Position numbers and translations under genes: made by a program. Positions 46,703 to 56,050 of a DNA stretch of 64,000 nt are shown here, one piece after another. The notes below the pieces were generated by a model. That model was not told the DNA's origin. It saw nothing but the letters and a program-made list of their open reading frames with translations, and did not search any database. Origin of the DNA: Pseudomonadota bacterium (GTDB taxonomy: Bacteria > Pseudomonadota > Alphaproteobacteria > Sphingomonadales > Sphingomonadaceae); the NCBI GenBank assembly GCA_023458055.1, contig JAEXAW010000028.1, positions 1-64,000 of the forward strand, in the 5' to 3' direction. Position 1 is the stretch's first letter. The number at the start of each line of letters is the position of its first letter.

Positions 46703-48475
46703 TCACCCGATATGTTTGACCAGCCATCCGGCGCTACAGCCACCCGGCTCCGACGCGCCGGTGATCACGAGCTGTTGGCCTGCGTGCGGGCGGCCATCGC
46801 CGTCGACCCACAGGCTGTCTTCCACCCCAAGATCGCCGCCAGTGCAGCGGAATTGCCAAAGCGAGCCGCTTTCAAGACGGAGGATTGCGCCTTGCCGGTC
46901 GGCGGTGAGGCTGACATCGGTTCCCGGCGCGAGGTGAAAACGCAGCGCAAAGAGTGCACGATCCTTTGCCCGCTTGCGGCTTGCCGGAATGAGCATGTCC
47001 TCGCCGCGCAATTCATTGCCGCCGCGCGCAAGGATGACCAGACGGCGATGGACAAAACCATGATGCTTCACATAGCCATCATGACTCATTTCAAGGCGAC
47101 TGCCCTGATCGCTTTCGCGGCGGTCAAGTTCTACCTCGGTTACGCCCTTGCCGAGCGTTCCGTCAGCCAGAATCGCGGTAGAATTGGTATCGGCAAGCAC
47201 CAGCGTCGAATGCGCAGCGGTGGTGCGCAAACCTTGCGCGAGTTCCGGCGGAATATTTGCACCAGCGAGCGCCGCGCCGCCGCAATTGACGAAGATGCGG
47301 CTATCCCCATGCGAAAATTCAATGGCCAGCGTCGAGGCACAGCCTGCTTCGGCGAGGCGGGCGACCGGCGGCGGCGCCGCATCGACGATCAGCACGGCGG
47401 CCGCGGCCGTGACGCGCTGATAGCCCCAGTCGCGCGCCTGTTTTAGCGGCCGGGTGCGAATGCGGCTCGCCTCGACAATCGCCTGCACCTCGGCGGCACC
47501 GGTCGCGCCGCTGCCCTGCCAATTGCCAAGCCCGCCATCGCCATGCGTTATACCGAGGAGCGCCGGCACCGCCTGTGCCAAGACCTCGCCGATAAAGGCC
47601 GGCGGCGTTTCCCTCACCGCTTCATAAGCGCGCTCAAGCATCGCGAGCGCCATGATCGCATCAAGCTGTGCGGCGGGCGAGCGCGAGATGGTGCCACCAT
47701 CCGCATAAAAGGCGATAGCCAGCGCCTTTTTAAGCCCGCTTTCGCCATATATCCGGCGTCGTTCGCCGCCCGGCAACAGAAGCGATGCCGCGATCAGCCC
47801 GCACCAGCTCACCAATTGCGGCACGCCCGGCTGTACTTTGCCCGCAGTACGGTCGAGGTGACGGGCGGTGCGGGCCAAGCCGTTAAGGACGCTCGACCGT
47901 AATACCAGATCATTATGCGACAGAAGAAGCGGCGCGTGCGCCGTCCAATAGAGGATGCGCCATCCCGCAATATCCGCGCGCCAAGCGGGCTCGGTCACAT
48001 TTTCCGCATGGACGGAAAGCCATTTGCGCAGCACGCGTTCGGCTATTGGCGCGGCGCTGGCCCGCGGGGCTGCGGCCGCAAGATCGCGCAGCCAGGCAAA
48101 GCTGTGCAGATAATCGGCAAAGGCGGGGGGCGCATCGAGCGCCGCGAAATCAAGCGATTGTAGCGGTTGTTTGAGCCCGCGAAAGCGGAAATGGCCCGCG
48201 CGGATTGCTTGTCCGGCAACGCTATTGCCCGGCACCGGATCGTGCGGTACGGCCAAGAGCTTCAGCGGGTACCGCCCCTTGAGGTGCAGCTTATGCAGCG
48301 GCGTGCGCCAGGTCAGGCGCGTGAAATGGTGGGCGATGCGCTCGCCAAGGCTCAGCCCCTTGTCCGGAGACAGGCGGATCAGGCGCTTGCCTTCCTCAAC
48401 TGCGCCCTCGGGCCCTTCGCCCGGCGTCTGATAATCCTTATATGAGGGGCCGTCGCTCATCCCGCTTGCCGTCAC
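46703..48475 (-). CDS. Heparinase II/III family protein
   Basis: 590 residues: an alpha/alpha-toroid N-terminal part (about 110-330) and a beta-sandwich heparinase II/III domain (about 375-560, from HGDSRIFVNCGGAA and TTAAHSTLVLADTN). No signal peptide is seen, so export is unclear. The GTG start overlaps the rpe stop (GTGA); ATG 48460 is an alternative. The rpe-heparinase-purH order recurs in sphingomonads. Family members cleave uronic-acid polysaccharides, but the natural substrate here is unknown. Confidence 0.88.
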   Translation of the reverse strand: MTASGMSDGPSYKDYQTPGEGPEGAVEEGKRLIRLSPDKGLSLGERIAHHFTRLTWRTPLHKLHLKGRYPLKLLAVPHDPVPGNSVAGQAIRAGHFRFRGLKQPLQSLDFAALDAPPAFADYLHSFAWLRDLAAAAPRASAAPIAERVLRKWLSVHAENVTEPAWRADIAGWRILYWTAHAPLLLSHNDLVLRSSVLNGLARTARHLDRTAGKVQPGVPQLVSWCGLIAASLLLPGGERRRIYGESGLKKALAIAFYADGGTISRSPAAQLDAIMALAMLERAYEAVRETPPAFIGEVLAQAVPALLGITHGDGGLGNWQGSGATGAAEVQAIVEASRIRTRPLKQARDWGYQRVTAAAAVLIVDAAPPPVARLAEAGCASTLAIEFSHGDSRIFVNCGGAALAGANIPPELAQGLRTTAAHSTLVLADTNSTAILADGTLGKGVTEVELDRRESDQGSRLEMSHDGYVKHHGFVHRRLVILARGGNELRGEDMLIPASRKRAKDRALFALRFHLAPGTDVSLTADRQGAILRLESGSLWQFRCTGGDLGVEDSLWVDGDGRPHAGQQLVITGASEPGGCSAGWLVKHIG

Positions 48476-49152
48476 ACTCCCCGAAGCGTGCGGATATTGG
48501 CGGCATAGGCATCAGGCCCGCCGCGAAAGGTTGCGGTTCCGGCGACCAATGCGGTCGCGCCTGCTGCAATCGCGCGCGGTGCCGTGGTCGCATCAACCCC
48601 GCCATCAACTTCAAGCTCGATGGGGCGGCCGGTCCGGTCAATCAGCGCACGGATGGCTTCGATTTTACGCAACTGGCTGTCGATGAAATGTTGCCCGCCA
48701 AAACCCGGGTTGACGCTCATCACCAGGATGAGGTCGAGATCATCGATCAGATAATCGAGCACATCAACCGGCGTTCCCGGGTTGAGCACCAGCCCCGCTT
48801 GTTTGCCGAGCGCCTTGATGCGCTGGATGGTGCGGTGGGGATGGGGTCCCGCTTCGGGGTGGAAGCTGATAATGTCCGCGCCCGCTTCGGCAAAGGCGTC
48901 AAGAAACGGATCGACCGGCTCGATCATCAGATGGACATCGAACGGCTTTTGCGAATGGGGGCGAAGCGCCTTCACCACGCCGGGGCCGATGGTGATATTT
49001 GGCACAAAATGCCCGTCCATCACATCGACATGGATCCAATCGCAACCGGCTTCATCAATGGCTCTTATTTCCTCTCCCAAGCGCGCGAAATCGGCGCTCA
49101 GGATCGAGGGTGCAATCTTGACGGAAGCTGGAAAAGCGCGGGGTTCAACCAT
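48472..49152 (-). CDS. rpe: Ribulose-phosphate 3-epimerase
   Basis: Interconverts ribulose-5-phosphate and xylulose-5-phosphate in the pentose phosphate pathway. 226 residues from ATG 49152; the longer frame from 49188 is not typical. TIM-barrel motifs: IAPSILSADFARLG, WIHVDVMDGHFVPNITIG, FDVHLMIEP, VLVMSVNPGFGGQ-like LVMSVNPGFGGQHFI, and ELEVDGGVDATTAP with the second catalytic aspartate. Coupled to the heparinase-like gene by a four-base overlap. Confidence 0.96.
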   Translation of the reverse strand: MVEPRAFPASVKIAPSILSADFARLGEEIRAIDEAGCDWIHVDVMDGHFVPNITIGPGVVKALRPHSQKPFDVHLMIEPVDPFLDAFAEAGADIISFHPEAGPHPHRTIQRIKALGKQAGLVLNPGTPVDVLDYLIDDLDLILVMSVNPGFGGQHFIDSQLRKIEAIRALIDRTGRPIELEVDGGVDATTAPRAIAAGATALVAGTATFRGGPDAYAANIRTLRGV

Positions 49153-49235
49153 GTTCAGGCCCTTAGCGATGAAGCGCTTGGGGGGCAAGCGGGAGGGGCG
49201 CGCTTTTGCAATCTATCCACAGCTAAATCCGGCTC

Positions 49236-49339
49236 AACCCGACTCAGTCCTGTTCGGGTTCGATAGTCCTCGCTGTCCCAAAACGACTCATCGACGAAAA
49301 AAAACGATTCAGCGACGCAACGAAGTGGGATATATATCC
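49236..49339 (+). promoter_or_regulatory. Upstream region of the small zinc-ribbon gene with repeats
   Basis: Contains a hairpin AACCCGA/TCGGGTT (49236-49260), a direct repeat CGACTCATCGACGA (49284-49297) and CGATTCAGCGACGC (49305-49318) spaced 21 bp, that is two helical turns, and a perfect palindrome GGATATATATCC (49328-49339). Three GANTC sites (49241, 49286, 49307), the CcrM methylation word, lie within 75 bp. A regulated promoter is inferred; no factor is identified. Confidence 0.4.
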
Positions 49340-49397
49340 GTTTAACAGGGAAGAGGTCGCATGGCCGGGTTGCTGATGAATGTCAGGGAGGTAGCTT

Positions 49398-49670
49398 ATG
49401 TCGTCTTTCTATCGCAAGGATGCGAATGTGCGTCAGGAACGTGATTTCGCCTTTTCACCGCTTTATTATCCGCAGGAAGTGAACCATTGCCCAGGTTGTT
49501 CGGGGACGAGCTGGTATCTGGGCCGGTTTTCGGCCGAATGCGCAAAATGCCACACCGCGCTGCCTTTCGCACAATCGATGCAGCAGTCGATGCGGCCCAT
49601 CTTCGTGCGCGGCCATGACCGCAAAGCGCCGAAATGGGGCGGTGATTGGGGCGACGCTGCTTTCGCCTGA
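49398..49670 (+). CDS. Small zinc-ribbon protein, function unknown
   Basis: 90 residues with a CPGC...CAKC zinc ribbon (about residues 31-51) between a tyrosine-rich N-terminus and a basic C-terminal tail (RGHDRKAPKWGGDWGD). No signal or membrane segment. GGGAGG sits 6 bp before ATG 49398, an excellent ribosome site, so it is very likely expressed. Not recognised as a named family. It ends 7 bp before the convergent DUF2339 gene. Confidence 0.78.
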   Translation: MSSFYRKDANVRQERDFAFSPLYYPQEVNHCPGCSGTSWYLGRFSAECAKCHTALPFAQSMQQSMRPIFVRGHDRKAPKWGGDWGDAAFA

Positions 49671-49677
49671 AGGTTAA

Positions 49678-52600
49678 TTAAGCCTGCCCGGGGGCGGCGG
49701 GCTTGCTATCGCTGCGCAGCTGGCGGCTGTAGAGCCAACCGATCCCGATCAGGCTGAAGCCCAGCGCCACGAAGGAGGCGATGCGGATAAGGCCGGTGAG
49801 CCCCGACGCATCGAACAGAAACACTTTGCCGACCGCAACCAGCATCAGCAGCAGCGAGGCAATCCGCCAGTCGCGCGCCTGTTTGCGGATTCCCCACAGG
49901 AGGAAACCGATCGCCAGCGCAATCGCGATGATCGAACGCAGGATATTTTCCGCTTCGCCGACGGGTGCATAAGCAAACTCGCTGCCGTGGAACGCTTGGG
50001 CCAGCGTTGCATAGCTGAACAGGATGATCGCCACGGCGCGGACCATATCAAGCCCCCGCGCCACACGCGCATCCCACGGCGCGCGCAGCATTGGCATCGC
50101 GAGCCGTTCGGTCAGCCATAGCCCTCCAAAAAGCAATGCCCATGTCGGGATCAGCATATTGGTGAGCGGAATGGCGCCCACGGCTTGCTGGTCCACCATC
50201 GGATTATGGAGCAGCAGCGAATAATAGACGAGATAAAGCGTCGCGGTGGCGGCGAGACCCAAGGCGATGCGGGCGGCGGCCCGATTGAAGCCTTGGCCGA
50301 AACGCCACAAGGCAACGGCAGCGCCAAGCAACAGCGCCGCCCAGAGCGCGCGCTCGGCCATACCCGTCGCGATGAAATCATCGCCTGCAAGCGCCGCAAA
50401 TCCATGGCGGTACAGGATGTGGAGTGCGATCACGCCAACCACGGCAAGCGTGACCGTGGCGATGGTCGCCACCATCGGCTTGATCCGGTAACGTAGCAGC
50501 CACAGGCTGACGTTGATCAGCGTCGCGGGCAGCGCGAGTTGGCGCAGCGTGACGCCGGTCGATGGGAGAGATGCCGCCTCGACAGGCCGACCAACAAGGC
50601 TGATTGTCGCGGCTTCAAGCCATGCTGTGAACGGGGCAATCGCCCACAGACCCGCGATCAATCCACCCATGCCGAACGCTGGCATGGTGCCGGCAACCAG
50701 GCCGCTGCCATCGCGCCGGAGGACCAAGGCAGCGAGCGCGAGCATCAATAGCGGCGCAATCAGCGGCAGAAGGGTCGGCGGGACGGCTTGGGCCAGCGTC
50801 CCGTACACAAGGGCCATCGCAATCGCTGCCGCGCTATGACGCACGGCGATAAGACGATGGCGCAGCGCGAAGAAAACCGTCATCGCCGCGAGCGCACCCC
50901 AGCGCAGCAGGGCTGTGGCAGGAACGGCGGCATTTTCTCCGGAAAGTCGCGCAAATTCCTCGCCAGCCTGAAGGTCGAACGACAGGAGCAAAAGCGCGGC
51001 GATGGCATAACCGACCGCCACCCATGCGGCACTGCCATCATCGGTGCGGTTGGCCAGTTCAAGCAGCGCAACCGCGATTACTGCGGCGGCGACGGGCACT
51101 GCCCACAAGGGCCATGCGCAATAAGCGGCGATCAGCGCGCTCCATCCGGCCACCGCAGCGAGCAGCGCCAATCGCGCACCGGACTGCTTAGCATTACTGG
51201 CCGCGCGCAATCCCGCCCATCCTGTGAGGACGGGAATCAGGGTAAAGAGCATCACCGCCAGACTGGTCAAAGCCAGCGGGAAATTGGGATGCTCGAACGA
51301 AAAGCCCGTTGCCTTCCAGCCCACCGCCCCGATGGCGAGACCCATTCCCGCCCATTGTGCGGCGGGCCAGTCGGGCTCATCGCTCCACACGCGCGGGAAT
51401 AGCGGGACGGCATGGATGAGCAGCAGCAAGCTCCCGACAATGAAAAGGCCGACCGGCGTTGCTCCCGGCCATACCAGCAACAGCAGCACGGACAATATCA
51501 GGCTCGTCGCCTGCGCGAGCGCAAAGGCGCGGCGGTCTTGCGGGAAATGCCGCGCGAGCCACTGGATCGCGAGCGCAATCATGATGAACAGCGACCAGTG
51601 GAGCGGGGTAAAACCGCCCGATGCGACCAGTAACGCGAGTTGGGCCGCACCGACTGCGGCGGCCGCGACGCGCATGATCGCCTGACGCGGACCATCAAAT
51701 CCGAGCAGCGGGAGGGCAATCGCCAGGATCATCACCAATCCGCCCAGCGCGACCGAATTAAGCGGGTCAAGCTCGGACGTGGCGATCAGGATCAGGCTCC
51801 ACACCCCGCCGCCGACCAGGGCGGTCAAGCCCATCCACATCCATTTCTGGCGGCGCGATATGGCGGCGAGCCCGCCAATCGTCAGCGCAAGATAGGCCGC
51901 GAGAAGCGGCACATTGGGCTGCATCGATCCGACCAGCGCGGGCGTGGCAAGCCCGCCAGTCAGCCCCAGCAAGGCACTCGGCGCGCCGAAACGCAGCGAG
52001 AGACCGAGCGCGGCTGCGGTAATCACGGCCATCGCAAGGAAAGCGGCTATCGGCCCGATCAGTCCATAGCCATTATGCGCCATCAATATGGTGGCATAGA
52101 GCGTCGCGATCCCAGCACCGGAAAGCGCCTGACGCACGCGCGGATCTTTGACCAGCTCTTCCTTGCGATAAATGGCTTCCGCGCCTGCGATAAGGCCGGT
52201 GCCAAAGAGCAGCCCACCCATAATCCGCGCCGATGGGGTCAACAGCCCGGCATCAATCGCATATTTGACGATGAGGACGCCCGCCACCGCGAGCGTGATC
52301 CCGCCCGCCCAGATCGGGAGCTGACGCCCGAATATATCTTCGAAACTGAAGGAGAAGCCACGCTTTTCCGGTGTCTGCGTGTCGGGGGCCGGCGCGACCG
52401 GCGGTGATTGGGTGATAGCCCCCGCGCTGGCAGCGGCAGCGGCGACGGCGACAGCAGGTGCGCGCTGCGTCTGCGCGGTCATTCGGCCATAAGCAGTGCG
52501 GAGGCCATCGAGCACGCTATCATCGGGCAGGCCAAGCGGCGCAGCATCGACCCGCTTGGGTTCGGACAAAGGTTCCGCGACGCCGACCGCTTGCGCATCA

Positions 52601-52752
52601 TCCGCAGCCGCCTTACCCCCGGCCTCGCGCTCCGGCGGATGGGTGAGAGAAGACAGCGCGCCAAGACGCTGTTCAAGGCGGCGAAGCTTCTGGCGCTGGT
52701 CGATAACCATCACGAACAGCACAGCGATCGCAAGCGTCAGAAGAAATTCCAT
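49678..52752 (-). CDS. DUF2339 family polytopic membrane protein
   Basis: 1024 residues. A short N-terminal helix and coiled-coil (MEFLLTLAIAVLFVMVIDQR, then QKLRRLEQRLGAL), an acidic/proline-rich stretch to about 135, the signature FEDIFGRQLPIWAGGITLAV, then more than twenty closely packed hydrophobic helices to the end. DUF2339 proteins occur widely in Gram-negative bacteria with no settled function. It is divergent from the VIT-domain gene across 125 bp, so the two may share regulation. Confidence 0.9.
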   Translation of the reverse strand: MEFLLTLAIAVLFVMVIDQRQKLRRLEQRLGALSSLTHPPEREAGGKAAADDAQAVGVAEPLSEPKRVDAAPLGLPDDSVLDGLRTAYGRMTAQTQRAPAVAVAAAAASAGAITQSPPVAPAPDTQTPEKRGFSFSFEDIFGRQLPIWAGGITLAVAGVLIVKYAIDAGLLTPSARIMGGLLFGTGLIAGAEAIYRKEELVKDPRVRQALSGAGIATLYATILMAHNGYGLIGPIAAFLAMAVITAAALGLSLRFGAPSALLGLTGGLATPALVGSMQPNVPLLAAYLALTIGGLAAISRRQKWMWMGLTALVGGGVWSLILIATSELDPLNSVALGGLVMILAIALPLLGFDGPRQAIMRVAAAAVGAAQLALLVASGGFTPLHWSLFIMIALAIQWLARHFPQDRRAFALAQATSLILSVLLLLVWPGATPVGLFIVGSLLLLIHAVPLFPRVWSDEPDWPAAQWAGMGLAIGAVGWKATGFSFEHPNFPLALTSLAVMLFTLIPVLTGWAGLRAASNAKQSGARLALLAAVAGWSALIAAYCAWPLWAVPVAAAVIAVALLELANRTDDGSAAWVAVGYAIAALLLLSFDLQAGEEFARLSGENAAVPATALLRWGALAAMTVFFALRHRLIAVRHSAAAIAMALVYGTLAQAVPPTLLPLIAPLLMLALAALVLRRDGSGLVAGTMPAFGMGGLIAGLWAIAPFTAWLEAATISLVGRPVEAASLPSTGVTLRQLALPATLINVSLWLLRYRIKPMVATIATVTLAVVGVIALHILYRHGFAALAGDDFIATGMAERALWAALLLGAAVALWRFGQGFNRAAARIALGLAATATLYLVYYSLLLHNPMVDQQAVGAIPLTNMLIPTWALLFGGLWLTERLAMPMLRAPWDARVARGLDMVRAVAIILFSYATLAQAFHGSEFAYAPVGEAENILRSIIAIALAIGFLLWGIRKQARDWRIASLLLMLVAVGKVFLFDASGLTGLIRIASFVALGFSLIGIGWLYSRQLRSDSKPAAPGQA

Positions 52753-52877
52753 CGTGGCTCCCTTACGCCCGCGCTATCACGGGGCAGCGGGCGTGGCAAA
52801 TCAGGCGCGGCCCGTTCGATTGACAGACGCTTGGGACCGATGCAGTTTGTGAGAGGCTAACAGGGAGGATTTAGGGC

Positions 52878-55800
52878 ATGGGCATTTTCCGTTTGCGGTT
52901 GCGTTCGGGCACCGCGCTCGCCTTGGCGCTTGCTTTGTGCACAGCGCCTGCCGTTGCACAGACAACGGGGCAGGCAACGCCTGCAACCGCAAGCAAACAA
53001 GCAACCGCGCCGCTTTCCAATCCGCTGATCATTTCCAACATTAACGGCATCCGCGATGACGGCGAAAAGCCGGATGAAACCATGCTGCGGCTGGCCTTGC
53101 TCGACGTCAAGGTCGCGATGGATGGGCGGCTTGCGGCGGTCGAACTGACTGCGCGCATCGCCAATCCGAGCGAAGACACCCAGGAAGCGCGCTTTACCTT
53201 GGCGCTTCCCGACAATGCGGTGGTGACCGGCTATGCGCTCGATATTGACGGCAAGATGATCGAAGGCGTGCTGGTCGACCAGCCCAAGGCCAAGGCCATC
53301 TATGAAGACGAGGTGCGTAAAAATATCGATCCCGGTTTTGCCGAGGTCAAAGGCAATAAGTTTGAAACGCGGATCTATCCGATTGCCCCCGAAGGGAGCC
53401 GCACCATCACGCTGCGCTTTGTCGCGCCTGCGGATGACACCGACGGGTTTCTGCTCCCCATCCGTACCGCAGCGGCGGTCGGCCAGTATAATGTGCGCGT
53501 CACGACGAGCGGCTTCAACAGCGCGCCGACGACGATGATTTCGGGGCAAAAGACGACATCGTTGGAAACCAGCGGCCAGCCGGTTCAGGGCGATATCTGG
53601 ATCGCAGGTGGCAACCTTGCCGACAAGGCGAGCGTTTCGCGCCACAGCAATGGCGAAGCCTTTTTCCAGATTAATGATGCGGACTTGCCCGCCAATCTGC
53701 CGCCGGAGCAGAAAATTGACCGGTTGCGGCTCTATTGGGATCGCTCGCTATCGCGCCGCGATGATGCACTCGGCGAGGAATTGGCGCTGGTTGAAAAGCT
53801 CGCGGCCAAAGCGCGGCCGACCACCATCGAGGTGGTCGCGTTCGCCGATGGCGAGACGCAGCGGCGCAGTTTCGCCAAAGCGAGAGAGGCGGTCGCTTTC
53901 CTGCGCGATCTACTCGCACGCGGCGGCACCAGCTTCCGGGGCCTCGACCGCGAACCCACCTATGACACGCCCGACCTCTGCCTGTTGTTCAGCGATGGCG
54001 CGCCTTCGGTTGACGTTGCGGCGGATTTCGAGCCCGAATGTCGCTTGAGCGCAATCACCAGCGCAGCGGACGCCAATCTCGTCCGGCTGGGGCGCTGGGC
54101 GGGGGCAACGCGCGGGCAGGTGTTCCGCCTCGCAGCGGGCGAGCAGGATCGTATCATCACTCAATTGCTGCGACCCGCCGTCGCGGTGGTCGATGTGCGC
54201 AACAGCGCCGGGCAGAAATTGCCCTTCCGCGCGCTGCCTGCCGAAAAGGGCTGGCGCGTGGTCGGTCCGATGCCCGATAGCGGGCCCCTCACCGTGAGCG
54301 TTGCAGGGTTGGGCAAAGGGTTGGTGCGGCGCAGCTATTCTCCGGGGACGCCATCGTTGACCAACAATGATGCTGCCGGAGCCTTATGGGCGGTCGAGAA
54401 ACTGGAACGGCTGGCCGATGACCCGCGCGCCCGCGACGATATGCGGCGTATGGCGGTGCGCTACAAGGTCGCAAGTCCCGGCATGGCGTTTCTCGTGCTC
54501 GAACGGCCCGACCAATATCTGAAGGCTGAAATTGAACCGCCCAACGGCTTTTCAAGCGAATGGCTCGCCGAGTATCGTGAAATGCGCGATGAGCAAGCCA
54601 AGGACAAGGCCGACGCGCGGTCCGAGCGGTTTGACCAGGTGTTGGAGGAATGGAACAAGCGCAAGACGTGGTGGGCGCGCCGGTTTGATCCGCCAAAGAC
54701 GATTCCCGACAGTCGCAAGACGGCGGATAGCCGCAGCGATGCCGCTCCACCGCCGGTGATGGCCGAACCAGCACCTCCGCCTCCGCCGCCAGCACCCGAG
54801 CCCATTGCCGCGCCCCCTCCAAATCAGATGGAACGCGCCGTTTCCACGCCTGCTCCGGCGGCGGCTACGGTGAATGCCACAGCCGATGCTCCGGCCGGCC
54901 AGGGCTACGCCGATGATCTTAGTGCCGACATTATCGTGACATCCACGCGCATCGATGGCACGCCAAGCCAATCAACCGCGCTTACTGCCGTCACAACCAT
55001 CGATGAGGACGGCGAACAGGTGGAAATGGATGTCGAAGATGTCCTCTCCGACCTTCCCTATCTCACTGCACTCGACAAGGCGAAGGCGGGCGAGCGGATG
55101 AAAATCTTTGCCGAGCAGGAAAAGACATTCGGCCATTTGCCGGCCTTTTATCTCGATACCTCCGAATGGTTCCGCTTGAAGGGTGGTGACAAGGCGCTCG
55201 CCGATACGCTGATGCTGTCGGCGCTTGATCTACCGACCGCCGACGATGAAACGCGCCAGATCGTCGCGTTCCGCCTGCTGCGCGACGGCAAGATCGATCT
55301 TGCGATCCCGCTGCTGGAGCAAATCGCCGCCAGCACCGAGTTTCGCCCGCAACCCAAGCGCCAGCTTGCGCTCGCGCTCGCGCAGCGCGGGCAGGCGAGG
55401 GGCAAGGCGGGGCTCGCCGATCTCGAACGCGCGTTTAAATTGCTGACCGAGGTGGCGCTTGATCCGGCGGACAGCGACTTTGACGGGATCGAGGTGATTT
55501 CGCTGATGGAAGCGAATGCGCTGATCCCGACAATCAACGCACTAGGCGGCAAGTGGACGCTCGATCCGCGCCTCGTCGGCCTCCTCGATACCGATGTGCG
55601 TATCCTCATCGAATGGACCAATGATGATGCCGATCTTGATCTCCACGTCATCGAGCCATCAAAGGAAGAGGTTTATTATGGCAATAAGGAAAGCCTCTCC
55701 GGCGGGTTGATTTCCAACGATATGACCGATGGTTATGGGCCGGAGGAATATACGATGCGCCGCGCGGTCAAGGGCAATTATACGGTGCGCATCCACGGCT

Positions 55801-55976
55801 ATTCGCCGGATCGCCTCAATCCCAATGGCATGGGGCGGGTGATGGTCCGCCTCATCCGTAATTTCGGCCGCCCCAATCAGCAGGAACAGCTGATCGATGC
55901 GGACATCAGCTTTGATCGCGGCGCGGATCGTGACGGGGACGGCAAAACGGTCTCAACGATGAAGGTGGGGCAATAG
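52878..55976 (+). CDS. Secreted VIT-domain protein with C-terminal DUF2135
   Basis: 1032 residues: a signal peptide (1-29, ending AVA before QT), a VIT (inter-alpha-trypsin-inhibitor-like) domain at about 50-190, a degenerate VWA-like region (about 275-440), a proline-rich linker (about 615-680), the odd stretch ADIIVTSTRI (about 683-692) that resembles the pre-plug motif of TonB-dependent receptors, TPR-like helices (about 740-880), and DUF2135 (about 905-1030, ILIEWTNDDADLDLHVIEP). Predicted periplasmic or surface. The start is preceded by AGGGAGGATTTAGGGC. Function unknown. Confidence 0.82.
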   Translation: MGIFRLRLRSGTALALALALCTAPAVAQTTGQATPATASKQATAPLSNPLIISNINGIRDDGEKPDETMLRLALLDVKVAMDGRLAAVELTARIANPSEDTQEARFTLALPDNAVVTGYALDIDGKMIEGVLVDQPKAKAIYEDEVRKNIDPGFAEVKGNKFETRIYPIAPEGSRTITLRFVAPADDTDGFLLPIRTAAAVGQYNVRVTTSGFNSAPTTMISGQKTTSLETSGQPVQGDIWIAGGNLADKASVSRHSNGEAFFQINDADLPANLPPEQKIDRLRLYWDRSLSRRDDALGEELALVEKLAAKARPTTIEVVAFADGETQRRSFAKAREAVAFLRDLLARGGTSFRGLDREPTYDTPDLCLLFSDGAPSVDVAADFEPECRLSAITSAADANLVRLGRWAGATRGQVFRLAAGEQDRIITQLLRPAVAVVDVRNSAGQKLPFRALPAEKGWRVVGPMPDSGPLTVSVAGLGKGLVRRSYSPGTPSLTNNDAAGALWAVEKLERLADDPRARDDMRRMAVRYKVASPGMAFLVLERPDQYLKAEIEPPNGFSSEWLAEYREMRDEQAKDKADARSERFDQVLEEWNKRKTWWARRFDPPKTIPDSRKTADSRSDAAPPPVMAEPAPPPPPPAPEPIAAPPPNQMERAVSTPAPAAATVNATADAPAGQGYADDLSADIIVTSTRIDGTPSQSTALTAVTTIDEDGEQVEMDVEDVLSDLPYLTALDKAKAGERMKIFAEQEKTFGHLPAFYLDTSEWFRLKGGDKALADTLMLSALDLPTADDETRQIVAFRLLRDGKIDLAIPLLEQIAASTEFRPQPKRQLALALAQRGQARGKAGLADLERAFKLLTEVALDPADSDFDGIEVISLMEANALIPTINALGGKWTLDPRLVGLLDTDVRILIEWTNDDADLDLHVIEPSKEEVYYGNKESLSGGLISNDMTDGYGPEEYTMRRAVKGNYTVRIHGYSPDRLNPNGMGRVMVRLIRNFGRPNQQEQLIDADISFDRGADRDGDGKTVSTMKVGQ

Positions 55977-55992
55977 CGGGCGCGCAGGATGC

Positions 55993-56029
55993 AAAAAAGG
56001 GCGGGAGCATTGCTGCCCCCGCCCCTTTG
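55993..56029. terminator. Bidirectional intrinsic terminator
   Basis: AAAAAA-GGGCGGGAGCA-TTG-CTGCCCCCGCCC-CTTT: a GC-rich stem of about 10 pairs with one A-C mismatch. On the minus strand the stem is followed by TTTTTT, a good intrinsic terminator for the HhH protein gene; on the plus strand a shorter T run follows. It sits exactly between two convergent genes. Confidence 0.8.
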
Positions 56030-56050
56030 TGTCTCGCCTGATTGCGCGGT

